A stretch of 64,000 nucleotides of DNA, taken from assembly GCA_037481615.1 (NCBI GenBank), contig JBBFLI010000013.1; one strand, given 5' to 3'. The notes beneath the pieces were generated by a model that worked only from the letters and a program-made list of their open reading frames with translations, did not search any database and had not been told where the DNA came from. Numbering within the stretch: the first letter of the stretch is position 1; each line of letters begins with the position of its first letter. The position numbers and the translations under genes are program-made. The DNA comes from SpSt-501 sp037481615 (GTDB lineage: Bacteria; Desulfobacterota; Desulfobacteria; Desulfobacterales; SpSt-501). Below, piece after piece: positions 1-11,538 of this stretch.

Positions 1-2136
1 CCCCCCCCCGACCCGCTCGCCGTCCTGATCGATTTCCACCGCCTGAGCGGCCGGCCCGTCGTCTTCGTGCCTGAGCTCGTCTTCTTCAGCAAGTCGCCCC
101 CGCCCGCTCGTCTGCGGATCTCCGACCTCCTGTTCGGCTCCGAGGACCGCCCCCGTCTGCCGCGCCTGCTCTACGGTCTTTTCCGCAATCCGGGCGGGGC
201 CTTCGTCGAACTCTCCCCGCCCCTCGATCTCGCGGGCGTCCTCGCCCGACCGGGGCTCGCCGGCCAACCGGCCGAATTCCAGGCCGCGCTCCTGCGCGGC
301 GAGATCCTCGCCCTCGTCCGCCGCCACCGCCGCAGCATCACCGGCCCGGTCCCGGTCACGCGCGAGGAGATTCGGGAGAGGATCCTGAACCGGCGCCGCT
401 TCCAGGAGTTTCTGCGCGAACACGCCGCCCGGGGCGGCTCCTTCGAGGAGATGCGCCGCAGGGCCGAGGCGATCGTCGACGAAATCGCCGCCGACCAGCG
501 GCCCGGCTGGATCCGCTTCTACTCCGGCATCGACGGCTGGATCCTGCGCGCTCTCTTCGCGGGGATCCGCATCAACCGCGGGGGCCTGGAAGCCGTCAAG
601 CGCCTGGCCGTCCACGGGCCGGTCATCTATCTCCCGGCACACCGCAGCCACGCCGACTATCTCCTGCTCTCCTATGTCCTCTACCACAACGATCTCACCT
701 GCCCGCTCGTCGCCGCGGGCAAGAACCTCTCTTTCTGGCCCCTCGGGCCCCTCTTCCGCCGCGGCGGCGCCTTCTTCATCCGCCGGCGCTTCCGGGGGGA
801 TGTGCTCTACGCCCGGGTGTTCGCCGAGTACATCCACACCGTGCTCGAGGCGGGCTACTGCATCGAGCAGTTCATCGAGGGCGGCCGCAGCCGCACGGGC
901 AAGCTGCTCGTGCCGCGCCTCGGGCTGCTCTCCATGCTCCTCGGCGCCTACCGCGACGGGGCCTGCGAGGATCTGATCCTCGCGCCGGTGGCGATCGGCT
1001 ACGACCGCGTCCCCGAGGAATCCTCCTACCTGCACGAGATCGAGGGCGGCCAGAAACGCCCCGAGTCGCTGGGGCAGCTCCTGCGGGCCCGCCGGGCGCT
1101 CCGAAGGCGCCACGGCAACGTCTACGTGCAGTTCGGAGCCCCCTTCTCGCTCCGGGAGCTCGAAAACCAGGAGGGCGCGCCGCTTTCCACCCTCGGCCGG
1201 GAGGCGTTTCAGGAGTTCGTGCGGCGCACGGCGCAGCGGGTCGCCGAAGCGATCAACCGCGCGAGTGTCGTGACCGCGCATGCCCTGGTCGCGGCCGCGC
1301 TGCTCCATGCGGGCCGCGAGCGCCTCGAACGCGCGGAGATCGGCTCCCGGGTCGAGATCTATCTCGCCTACCTCGAGGAGGGGGGCGCCCCGCTGACCGA
1401 GACGCTGATCGCCGACCCCCGCCGGGCGGTCTCGGAGGCGCTCGCGGACTACGTGGAGCGCCGGATCCTGGAGGCGCGGCGCCCCGCGGCCGAAGGCGGC
1501 GAGGCCGAGGGGTTTCTCCTGCGCCCGGCGCGCCGGGGGCGGCTCGAGTACTACAAGAACACCTGCATGCACGCTTTCCTGCCCGCGGCCTACACGGCGC
1601 TCGCCGTCCTGCAGCAGGACGCCTTTCAGTTCACGACCGCGGCGCTCCCCGCGGAGACGGCCTTCCTGCGGGATCTCTTTCAGCTCGAGTTCGTCGGCGA
1701 CCCCGGGCTGCCCGACGAAGAACTCGTCGGGCGGAGCCTGGCGTTCTTCGTGCGCCAGGCGGCCCTCGTCCCGCACCCGAGCCTCCCCGACACCTACAAC
1801 CTCACGGCGGCCGGGTACCGGACCTTGCGCCTGTTCGCCATGTTCCTGAAGACCTTTCTCGAGGCCTACCGCGTCGCCTTGACCGGGCTGTTGCAGGAGG
1901 CCGGCGGGGCCGGGGACCGAGAGCGGGACCGGGTCCGGGCGATCGCCGCCCTCGGCCGCACGATGCTCCGCGACCGGCTGATCGATCACCCGGAGGCCCT
2001 CTCCCGCGTCAGCCTGGAAAACGCCGTTTCCTGGTTCACCGGCCGGGCCCCGCACGGCGCCGGGCACCGCGAGTGGCTGCTCGCCCGGGCGGCGGTGATC
2101 GACCGTGCGCTGCGCTCCCTCAAGGGGGACGGATGA
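1..2136 (+). CDS. plsB: Glycerol-3-phosphate acyltransferase-like protein (PlsB family), 5' truncated by window edge
   Basis: The frame is open from base 1 with no stop, and the residues before the first GTG (67) already read like the family (PVVFVPELVFF), so the gene begins upstream. The product would esterify glycerol-3-phosphate or a related acceptor with a fatty acyl group at the inner membrane, the first step of phospholipid synthesis. Visible signatures are the HX4D catalytic motif HRSHAD (about residues 214-219 counted from base 1) and the substrate-binding block IEGGRSRTGK about 80 residues later, followed by a long C-terminal domain typical of large PlsB proteins (around 800 aa) rather than short PlsC. 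Its stop overlaps the next start (ATGA). Family assignment is firm; the exact acceptor (G3P or DHAP) cannot be told from sequence. Confidence 0.86.
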   Translation, partial: PPPDPLAVLIDFHRLSGRPVVFVPELVFFSKSPPPARLRISDLLFGSEDRPRLPRLLYGLFRNPGGAFVELSPPLDLAGVLARPGLAGQPAEFQAALLRGEILALVRRHRRSITGPVPVTREEIRERILNRRRFQEFLREHAARGGSFEEMRRRAEAIVDEIAADQRPGWIRFYSGIDGWILRALFAGIRINRGGLEAVKRLAVHGPVIYLPAHRSHADYLLLSYVLYHNDLTCPLVAAGKNLSFWPLGPLFRRGGAFFIRRRFRGDVLYARVFAEYIHTVLEAGYCIEQFIEGGRSRTGKLLVPRLGLLSMLLGAYRDGACEDLILAPVAIGYDRVPEESSYLHEIEGGQKRPESLGQLLRARRALRRRHGNVYVQFGAPFSLRELENQEGAPLSTLGREAFQEFVRRTAQRVAEAINRASVVTAHALVAAALLHAGRERLERAEIGSRVEIYLAYLEEGGAPLTETLIADPRRAVSEALADYVERRILEARRPAAEGGEAEGFLLRPARRGRLEYYKNTCMHAFLPAAYTALAVLQQDAFQFTTAALPAETAFLRDLFQLEFVGDPGLPDEELVGRSLAFFVRQAALVPHPSLPDTYNLTAAGYRTLRLFAMFLKTFLEAYRVALTGLLQEAGGAGDRERDRVRAIAALGRTMLRDRLIDHPEALSRVSLENAVSWFTGRAPHGAGHREWLLARAAVIDRALRSLKGDG

Positions 2137-3848
2137 GGGCTCTCGTGCTCGCCGCGGGCTACGGCACCCGCCTGAGGCCCTATTCCGAGGCGCTCCCCAA
2201 GGCGCTCTTCCCGGTCGGCGGCCGCCCCCTGCTCGAGCGGCATCTGCGGGCGCTCGAGGAAGCCGGCTGCGAGGCGGCGGTCGTGAACGCCCACCACCGG
2301 GCGGAGGCGATCGAGGCGTTCGTCCGTTCGCGATCCTGGAGAATCCCCGTGCAGGTCCGACGGGAGCCGGTTCTGTTGGGCACCGGGGGAGCGATCGCCA
2401 ACCTGCGGGATTACTGGGACGGCGGGGCGCTCTTCGTGATCAACGCCGACGTCGTGCACCGGCTGCCCCTCGAGCGCATCTGGCACGACCACCACCGGGG
2501 CCGGCCGGATGCGACCCTGGTCCTGGTCGACGGGCCCGAGGAGAACTGCGTCGCCGTCGACGCCGACGGGTCGGTCCGCAGCTTCGAGGCGTTCGGATCC
2601 CCCGGGGCGCTCACCTTCAGCGGCATCCAGGTCCTCGAGCCCGTCGTCCTGGACTACCTCCCGGCCGCGGGCTTCGCCCACAGCATCGATGCCTTCCGGG
2701 CGATGATCGCCGCCGGTCGGAGGCTCGCCGCCTGGATCGCGCCGGCGGCCGACTGGGCCGACGCCGGCACCGTGCCGCGCTACCGCGAGGTCTGCCGCCG
2801 GGAGTCGCTGGCGGAAGCCTGGCGCGAAGCCTTCGGGGAGGATCCGCCTTCGGCCGTCACCTGGATCCGGCTCCCCGGGGACGGCTCGGACCGCGAATGG
2901 TATCGCGCCGGCGCCGGGGGGCGATCGCTCGTCCTCGCCGACCACGGTCTCCGTCCCCCCGGCGAAGGACCCGGCGAGGCGGAGGCTTTCCTGCGCATCG
3001 GCCGCCACCTGGCCGCCCGGGGGGTCCCGGTGCCGCGGATCCGTTTCGGCGAGCCCTTCTGCGGCCTGGTCTGGGTCGAGGACCTGGGAGACCTCTCCCT
3101 GCAGGAGGCCGCCCGCGCAGCGGGGGGGGAAAGCGAGCGCATCGGCCTGTACCGCGCGGCGATCGACACCCTGCTCGCCTTCTCGCAGCGGGGCATCGAG
3201 GGCTTCGACCCCGCCTGGTGCTGCCAGACGCCGCGCTACGACCGGCAGCTCGTGATCGAGCGCGAATGCCGTTACTTCACCTGCGCCTTTCTCGAGGGAA
3301 CCCTCGGCATGGAGGTCGATGCCGAGGCGCTGGCCCCCGAATTCGAGATGCTGGCCGACCTCGCGGCCGGGGCCCGGCCCCTCGGGCTGATGCACCGCGA
3401 TTTCCAGTCGCGGAACCTCCTGGTCCGGGACGGCCGGCTGCACCCGATCGATTTCCAGGGCGCGCGCATCGGCCCCTTCGCCTACGACCTCGCTTCGCTG
3501 CTGATCGATCCCTACGTCGGCCTCGCGGAGGCCGAACGCGAGGCCCTGCTCGCGTATGCTCTCGAGCGCCTTGCGGCCGTGCAGCGGATCGACGGCGAAG
3601 AATTCCGGCACGGGTTTTTCGCCTGCGCCGTCGCGCGCAGCCTCCAGATGCTCGGCGCCTTCGGGATTCTCTCGACGGTCAAAAAGAAAACCGCCTTTGC
3701 GTCCTGCATCGCACCCGCGCTGCGGGGGCTCGCGGAACTCCTCCCCCGCCGTTTCCCCCGGGCCTTCCCGGCCCTGGAAGAGACCGTCGCCCGCGCCGCC
3801 GCGCGCCTGAACGCCCCGCCGGCGGCGTCGGGCCTTCCCAGGAGGTGA
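2133..3848 (+). CDS. Sugar-1-phosphate nucleotidyltransferase fused to an aminoglycoside-phosphotransferase-type sugar kinase (MurU-AmgK-like)
   Basis: The 571-aa protein has two domains. Residues 1 to about 230 are a GT-A nucleotidyltransferase with the LAAGYGTRLRP pyrophosphorylase signature, the substrate loop LPKALFPVGGRP and a metal site VINADVV. Residues about 240-560 are an APH-fold kinase with LMHRDFQSRNLL (catalytic Asp, about residue 420) and the metal-binding IDFQGARIGP. The kinase half resembles AmgK (anomeric MurNAc/GlcNAc kinase) and the first half MurU (MurNAc-1-phosphate uridylyltransferase). In Pseudomonas these are separate enzymes of a cell-wall sugar salvage route that bypasses MurA; the fusion would phosphorylate and then activate the same sugar. 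The ATG at 2133 overlaps the upstream stop and is followed directly by the signature, so the earlier in-frame ATG was rejected. Substrate is inferred. Confidence 0.82.
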   Translation: MRALVLAAGYGTRLRPYSEALPKALFPVGGRPLLERHLRALEEAGCEAAVVNAHHRAEAIEAFVRSRSWRIPVQVRREPVLLGTGGAIANLRDYWDGGALFVINADVVHRLPLERIWHDHHRGRPDATLVLVDGPEENCVAVDADGSVRSFEAFGSPGALTFSGIQVLEPVVLDYLPAAGFAHSIDAFRAMIAAGRRLAAWIAPAADWADAGTVPRYREVCRRESLAEAWREAFGEDPPSAVTWIRLPGDGSDREWYRAGAGGRSLVLADHGLRPPGEGPGEAEAFLRIGRHLAARGVPVPRIRFGEPFCGLVWVEDLGDLSLQEAARAAGGESERIGLYRAAIDTLLAFSQRGIEGFDPAWCCQTPRYDRQLVIERECRYFTCAFLEGTLGMEVDAEALAPEFEMLADLAAGARPLGLMHRDFQSRNLLVRDGRLHPIDFQGARIGPFAYDLASLLIDPYVGLAEAEREALLAYALERLAAVQRIDGEEFRHGFFACAVARSLQMLGAFGILSTVKKKTAFASCIAPALRGLAELLPRRFPRAFPALEETVARAAARLNAPPAASGLPRR

Positions 3849-3851
3849 ACG

Positions 3852-4721
3852 ATGGATCGACTGGCTGTCATGGTGAACGGCATCCCCGGCAAGGTCGCCT
3901 CGCTCGTCGCCCTCCGGCTCTCCGAGGAGGCCCGCTTCCGGCTCATCCCCTTTTCGCTCACGGGGCCCGAAATCGAGGCGGCCGAGCACCCCGTGGGCAA
4001 CGAGCGCGTGCGCCTCGTGCGGCCGGAGGCCCGGGAGTCCCTGATGGCGGAGATCCGCTCGGCGTTCCCGGAATTCCTCGCCGTGGATTACACGCATCCC
4101 GCGGCGGTCCTGCCGAACGTCGACTTCTACTGCCGCCACGGACTCTCCTTCGTCATGGGCACGACGGGCGGGGACCGCCGGGCGATCGAGGCCCGGGTCG
4201 CCGCCTCGGCCGTCGCCGCCGTGGTCGCACCGAACATGGCCCGGCCGATCGTGGGTTTCCAGGCCATGATGGAGTCCGCGGCCGAACGTTTCCCGGGTCT
4301 CTTCCGCGGCTTCCGCCTGACGATCGAGGAAAGCCACCAGCGGGGCAAGGCCGACACCTCGGGCACGGCCCGCGCCATGGTCGCCGTCTTCAACCGCCTG
4401 GGCGTCCCCTTCCGCGAGGAGGAGATCCGCCGCGTGCGCGACCCCGAGGAGCAGCGGCACCGGCTCGGCGTTCCCGAAGCCCACCTGGCGGGTCACGCCT
4501 GGCACACCTACCGCCTCGTCTCCGCGGATGGGACGGTCGCCTTCGAGTTCACTCACCGCGTGAACGGTCGCGAGGTCTACGTGCAGGGGACGATCGAGGC
4601 GCTCCTCTTCCTGCGCGACCGGCTGCGGGAAGGCGCCCGCGGCCGTTGTTTCTCCATGATCGACGTCCTCGAGGGGAAATCGCTCAAGAACGCGGGGGAT
4701 TCGGCCGAAAAACCCCTTTGA
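3852..4721 (+). CDS. dapB: 4-hydroxy-tetrahydrodipicolinate reductase, plant-type
   Basis: A 289-aa NAD(P)H-dependent reductase of the diaminopimelate/lysine pathway, which feeds peptidoglycan. It starts with a short nucleotide-binding segment (VMVNGIPGKVA), has MGTTGGD in the cofactor domain and the conserved ESHQRGKADTSGTA substrate loop, and ends with VNGREVYVQGTIEALLFL and FSMIDVL. These features follow the plant-type branch (longer C-terminus, ESHQ rather than EAHH) and not the E. coli branch. The Shine-Dalgarno AGGAGGTGA contains the stop codon of the preceding gene, so translation is probably coupled. Neighbours on both sides also serve the envelope. Identification is confident. Confidence 0.9.
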   Translation: MDRLAVMVNGIPGKVASLVALRLSEEARFRLIPFSLTGPEIEAAEHPVGNERVRLVRPEARESLMAEIRSAFPEFLAVDYTHPAAVLPNVDFYCRHGLSFVMGTTGGDRRAIEARVAASAVAAVVAPNMARPIVGFQAMMESAAERFPGLFRGFRLTIEESHQRGKADTSGTARAMVAVFNRLGVPFREEEIRRVRDPEEQRHRLGVPEAHLAGHAWHTYRLVSADGTVAFEFTHRVNGREVYVQGTIEALLFLRDRLREGARGRCFSMIDVLEGKSLKNAGDSAEKPL

Positions 4722-4783
4722 GGAGGGAGGCCGTCCCGCCCCTTGCGGCCGGCGGTCGTCCTCCCCCGGGGGAAACGGAAACG

Positions 4784-7186
4784 ATGGACGATCTCGCCGC
4801 ACGGCTGCTCGAGGAACTGGGGGGACCCTCCTCCCCGGAGGAATCCGGCCGCACGCCCGGTACGGGGGGGGAGGGGGTCGAGGCGGTCCAGGTTCTGCTG
4901 ATCGAGGCCGTCTACCTGCTGAACGCCTGTTTCCGCGAGGTGCTCTACTGGGAGGGAAGGCGTTCGGAAAAGGACAGCTTCCTGCAGCTCGTCTCCGTGC
5001 TGCAGCAACTCGGCCGGGTGGCGGGTGAAGGCGGGCTGCTGCGCATCCGTCGCCTGCGCCCCGTGGCCGGGCCCGGCGGGCCCCGGCCGGATCTCTCGGT
5101 GCAGATCGGCGATCTGCAGCTCGACGGCTCCCAGGTGCTCGCCCTCATCCGCCGCGCGGGAATCCGTCTCAAGCACCTCGAGGGGCGATTCTTCAAGGCC
5201 GCGGAGCTCCTCACCGCGGAAGGCTGGGACACGATCGAGATCCGGCTGCCGGGGGAAGAGCCGGAAGCGCTGGAAGGGCTGCGGGCGGCGGTGCGCATCC
5301 TCTCCGCCCACCGCCAGGCCGCGGAAAGGGGAGCCCCGATCCTTTACCCCCGCGACGGCCGGATGCACCAGGTCCTCCCCGTGACCGACGACCAGGGCCG
5401 CCCGGACCCCAACCTCACGCTGCTCGCGGCGGAAAACGGGCTGTCCCCCGAAGCGATGAAGGCGATCGTCGCCCGCGTAGGGGGGCTGCTCAAGCGCCCC
5501 GAGGGCGCCGCCCTCCGCCGGCAGACCCCCGACGTCTACCGGGCGCTCTTCGCGCTGCGCCGGCTGCGCGCATCGCTCAAGCGCCCGCCGATCGAGATCG
5601 GAATCGACCGTTCCCCCGCCGGGGGCTCGGAGGCCGTTCCCGCCGGGGGGGCCGCCCCCCCGGCGGGAACGGAAAAACGCGCCGCGCAGCCCCCCCCGGA
5701 GGCCGGCGCCGGGGGGGTCGGTGCGGCGGCCGGGACGCCTCCTTCCGCCGGGGGGGCCGTCGCCGACATCGCCGCCGGGCTGGCGGCCTTTTTCCAGCGG
5801 CTCCCCGAGGGGCATCGCGTTGCCGCGCAGAAAGCGGCGGACGGTTTGTTGCGCAACGATTATGTGCGGCTCGACCCCGAGAGGCTCGGCGAGCGGCTCG
5901 AGGACATCGGCCGCCTCGTCCATGCCCTGGAGACCCGGCCCGCCGCCGCCCCGCTGCTCGAATCCGTCCTGCGGCGGCTCGAGGAGAACCTGGGCCAGCT
6001 CTCCGGGGAAACCCTCGGGGACCTCACGGTGTCGGGAACGCGCCTGAAACTCTGGCGTGAGGGGGGGGAGCGGGATCTCGGGCAGGTGTCGGAGCCGGTC
6101 GCGCGCGCCCTGGATACCGCGAAGGATCGCGTTGCGGCGCGCCGCCGCCTGCGGGAGGTCGCCGGCGAAGGGCCTCTGTACCTCGCGCGCGATGCCGGGG
6201 CGCTCGCCTCCTTCTTCGCCGTCCCCGTGGAGGAGATGGAGGCGATCCTGCGCCTTTTCCGCTCCTGCTTCGACGCGCGCGGCTCCTTCCAGCGCCTGCT
6301 GTTCGAAAAACGCGTGCCGGAGCTGGCGCGCTATCCGCGGAAGGTCTTCGCCGTCCTGTGGGAGTTCCTGAAGGACATGCCGCACCGTTCCGACCGGCTG
6401 CCCTTCCTCAACTCGCTGCAGCTCATGATCAAGGAGATCCGCCAGCCGCTGCAGGCGCTCAAGATCGTGCTGACCGATTTCGTGGGCGAGCCGGAGCGGA
6501 TCCAGTACCCGGACCGCAACGCGCTCATGCTCGCGATCCAGTTCCTGCGACGCTACAACAAGGAGATCAACGTCGACATCGAGCTCACCCCCGAGGAGAT
6601 CCTGCGGGTCCGGGACGGTCTCGACGAGAAGACCGTCGCCTACGCCCTCTGGAAGGTGAACAACGAATCGCGCCGCTTCCTCGCCAAGGCGCTCGCCATC
6701 CGCAAGACGCTGGGCGCGGCCCTGGACCCCGCAACCGCCCCGATCGCCGCACTGCCGGCCCGGTTCCTGCTCGCCCTCGAGCGCGAGCAGCACATCTTCC
6801 TCTCCCTCACGGGGGGCGACAAGGCCGCCTCCATCCTGCATGCGGCGCTTGCGGTCTACGGCCAGGCCGACGCCGCCGCGCACCGTCTGGCCGCGGCGCT
6901 GGCGCTCCAGGCCGGCCTGCTGCAGCATCTCTCGGTGCTGATCCGCGGGCTCGGGCGGGTCGGCGGCGAAAGCGATCTGTTGCTCCTCGACCGGCTCCGC
7001 AGCCAGGAGAGGCCTTTTCTCGACAACGCCCCCGATGCCCGGACCGCCGCCCTGGTGCGTCGCGTCTTCGGTTGGATCGAGCCGGCGAAGCAGGAGATCC
7101 GGGCCCGGCTCTGCGGGGCGCCGCCGCCGTCGGCGAAACTCGGCTCCTCGAACGTCCTGTCCAGCACGAACACGATCGACCTGTGA
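4784..7186 (+). CDS. Uncharacterised 800-residue, mostly helical soluble protein
   Basis: I do not recognise a family. The chosen ATG gives 800 aa; a much longer in-frame reading back to 2105 only shadows the genes upstream. There is no signal peptide or membrane segment. Residues 1 to about 270 form one helical region, followed by a low-complexity Gly/Pro/Ala linker (about 275-325). A second long, Leu/Arg/Glu-rich helical region contains a well-ordered stretch around residues 500-640 with few gaps (for example RYNKEINVDIELTPEEILRV). The C-terminus ends in a Ser/Asn-rich tail. It lies 62 bp after dapB on the same strand and converges on alaS. The repeat-like segment 4738-4778 lies just before the start. 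Coding is supported by protein-like composition and clean codon usage, function is not. Confidence 0.72.
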   Translation: MDDLAARLLEELGGPSSPEESGRTPGTGGEGVEAVQVLLIEAVYLLNACFREVLYWEGRRSEKDSFLQLVSVLQQLGRVAGEGGLLRIRRLRPVAGPGGPRPDLSVQIGDLQLDGSQVLALIRRAGIRLKHLEGRFFKAAELLTAEGWDTIEIRLPGEEPEALEGLRAAVRILSAHRQAAERGAPILYPRDGRMHQVLPVTDDQGRPDPNLTLLAAENGLSPEAMKAIVARVGGLLKRPEGAALRRQTPDVYRALFALRRLRASLKRPPIEIGIDRSPAGGSEAVPAGGAAPPAGTEKRAAQPPPEAGAGGVGAAAGTPPSAGGAVADIAAGLAAFFQRLPEGHRVAAQKAADGLLRNDYVRLDPERLGERLEDIGRLVHALETRPAAAPLLESVLRRLEENLGQLSGETLGDLTVSGTRLKLWREGGERDLGQVSEPVARALDTAKDRVAARRRLREVAGEGPLYLARDAGALASFFAVPVEEMEAILRLFRSCFDARGSFQRLLFEKRVPELARYPRKVFAVLWEFLKDMPHRSDRLPFLNSLQLMIKEIRQPLQALKIVLTDFVGEPERIQYPDRNALMLAIQFLRRYNKEINVDIELTPEEILRVRDGLDEKTVAYALWKVNNESRRFLAKALAIRKTLGAALDPATAPIAALPARFLLALEREQHIFLSLTGGDKAASILHAALAVYGQADAAAHRLAAALALQAGLLQHLSVLIRGLGRVGGESDLLLLDRLRSQERPFLDNAPDARTAALVRRVFGWIEPAKQEIRARLCGAPPPSAKLGSSNVLSSTNTIDL

Positions 7187-7191
7187 CCCAC

Positions 7192-9828
<2,637 letters not shown>

Positions 9829-9832
9829 CGGA

Positions 9833-10858
9833 TCACCCCTCCACGGAAGCCGCCGGGGCCTTGGCCGTGAGCCCCAGGGCCTCGCGCGCCTTGACGGCGA
9901 TCGCCTGGCAGAGATCGGGGTGCTCGGCGAGGAAGCGCCGCGCATTTTCCCGGCCCTGGCCGATGCGCTCGCCGTCGAAGGAATACCAGGCCCCGCTCTT
10001 CTCGACGATCCCCTGCTCCACGGCGACGTCGAGCAGGTCGCCGGTGCGGGAGATGCCCTCGCCGTAAATCACGTCGAACTCGGCCTCGGCGAAGGGCGGG
10101 GCGAGCTTGTTTTTCACCACCCGCACGCGCGTGCGGCTGCCGATGATCTCCTGGCCCTCCTTCAGCGTGTTCACGCGGCGGATGTCGAGCCGGACCGAGG
10201 CGTAGAATTTGAGCGCGTTGCCGCCGGTGGTCGTCTCCGGGTTGCCGAACATGACCCCGATCCGCATACGCATCTGGTTGATGAAGATCACGCAGGTCTG
10301 GGTCTTGGCGATCGTTCCGGTGAGCTTGCGCAGGGCCTGGGACATGAGCCGCGCCTGCAGCCCCATGTGGGCGTCGCCCATCTCGCCCTCGATCTCCGCC
10401 CGCGGCACGAGCGCCGCGACCGAGTCGATCACCAGGATGTCGACCGCACCGCTGCGGACCAGCATGTCGGCGATTTCGAGCGCCTGCTCCCCCGTGTCCG
10501 GCTGGGAGACGAGCAACTCGTCGCAGTTCACCCCGAGCTTGCGCGCGTAGGCCGTGTCCAGGGCGTGCTCGGCGTCGATGAAGGCCGCGACCCCCTCGCT
10601 GCGCTGCGCCTCGGCGACGGCGTGCAGGGCGAGCGTGGTTTTCCCCGAGGACTCCGGCCCGAAGATCTCGACGATCCGGCCGCGCGGCAGCCCCCCGATG
10701 CCGAGGGCCTTGTCGAGCGCCAGCGACCCGGTGGAGATCACCGGAACACTCAGGATCGGCCGGCTGCCGAGCTTCATGATGGAGCCCTTGCCGAATTGGC
10801 GCTCCACCTGGCTCATGGCGCTCTCGAGCGCCTTCTGCTTGTCGACGGAAATGCCCAT
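9833..10858 (-). CDS. recA: Recombinase RecA
   Basis: A 341-aa RecA with a standard layout: N-terminal helix (MGISVDKQKALESAMSQ), Walker A GPESSGKTTLA, Walker B ILVIDSVAAL, L1 region EIEGEMGDAHMG and L2 with FINQMRMRIGVMFGNPETT. It ends in a short C-terminal domain less acidic than that of E. coli. RecA forms ATP-dependent filaments on single-stranded DNA for homologous recombination and LexA cleavage. A strong Shine-Dalgarno (AGGAGGG) precedes the ATG. It lies 25 bp after thpR and 4 bp before alaS, so no room for its own promoter is evident, unlike the usual stand-alone SOS-controlled recA; no recX follows. Confidence 0.98.
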   Translation of the reverse strand: MGISVDKQKALESAMSQVERQFGKGSIMKLGSRPILSVPVISTGSLALDKALGIGGLPRGRIVEIFGPESSGKTTLALHAVAEAQRSEGVAAFIDAEHALDTAYARKLGVNCDELLVSQPDTGEQALEIADMLVRSGAVDILVIDSVAALVPRAEIEGEMGDAHMGLQARLMSQALRKLTGTIAKTQTCVIFINQMRMRIGVMFGNPETTTGGNALKFYASVRLDIRRVNTLKEGQEIIGSRTRVRVVKNKLAPPFAEAEFDVIYGEGISRTGDLLDVAVEQGIVEKSGAWYSFDGERIGQGRENARRFLAEHPDLCQAIAVKAREALGLTAKAPAASVEG

Positions 10859-10883
10859 GGGAACCCTCCTTGGTTCGTCCTCG

Positions 10884-11516
10884 TCACGTTCGGTCGGCCG
10901 CGCCGGGTTCGTCCGGGCGGGCCGGGAACGGGGTCTTCCGCACCGCCTCGAAAGCGCAGCGGGCGATTTCGTGATAGCGCGCCCCTTCCGGAAGGAGCTC
11001 GCTCCGGTAGAGCACCATCGCCTCCGCGGGCACTTCGCCGAGCGCGAAATCGCGGAAGCGGCCGAGCGCCTGGGCGATCGTCCCGCCCGCGTCCGGCTCG
11101 CGGAAGCGGCCGAGGGTGAGATGCGCCCGGAAGGGGCGCCCCTCGGGGGGGAACCCCCGGCGCGCGAAGGCCGCCTCGAGCCGCCGCACCAGGGGCTCGA
11201 GACAGCCGGACTCGTCCTCGACCCCGACCCAGAGGACCCGCGGCCGCCGCAGGTCGGGAAACACCCCCACCCCCCCCGCACGCAGCCCGAACGCGGCGGT
11301 TCCGGCGGCGGCCTCCCGCAGGGCCTCCGCGGCCGCGGCGAGCCGCGGGGCCGCGAGTTCCCCCAGGAATTTGAGGGTGAGGTGGATCCCCTCGGGCCGC
11401 ACCCAGCGGGCCGGCACCCGCGCGCGCCGGAGCTCGGCCTGGAGCGCCGCCAGGCGCTCTTGAAGCGCCGGGGGGATCTCGAGCGCAACGAAACTGCGGA
11501 CCTTCTTTTCGCCCAT
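10884..11516 (-). CDS. thpR: RNA 2',3'-cyclic phosphodiesterase
   Basis: A 210-aa 2H phosphoesterase. The two catalytic HxTx motifs are plain: HLTLKFLG near residue 48 and HLTLGRF near residue 135, as in the ThpR/LigT family. The family opens 2',3'-cyclic phosphates at RNA ends; the cellular role in bacteria is unclear. The ATG at 11516 (MGEKKVRSFVALEIP) was preferred to an in-frame start 39 codons upstream because that stretch is Pro/Gly-rich shadow sequence overlapping the M23 gene. It is second in the operon with the M23 peptidase, recA and alaS. This protein type is often next to recA in related bacteria, which is recalled rather than shown here. Confidence 0.9.
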   Translation of the reverse strand: MGEKKVRSFVALEIPPALQERLAALQAELRRARVPARWVRPEGIHLTLKFLGELAAPRLAAAAEALREAAAGTAAFGLRAGGVGVFPDLRRPRVLWVGVEDESGCLEPLVRRLEAAFARRGFPPEGRPFRAHLTLGRFREPDAGGTIAQALGRFRDFALGEVPAEAMVLYRSELLPEGARYHEIARCAFEAVRKTPFPARPDEPGAADRT

Positions 11517-11538
11517 GCCCCCCACGCCGCCCTCCGGG

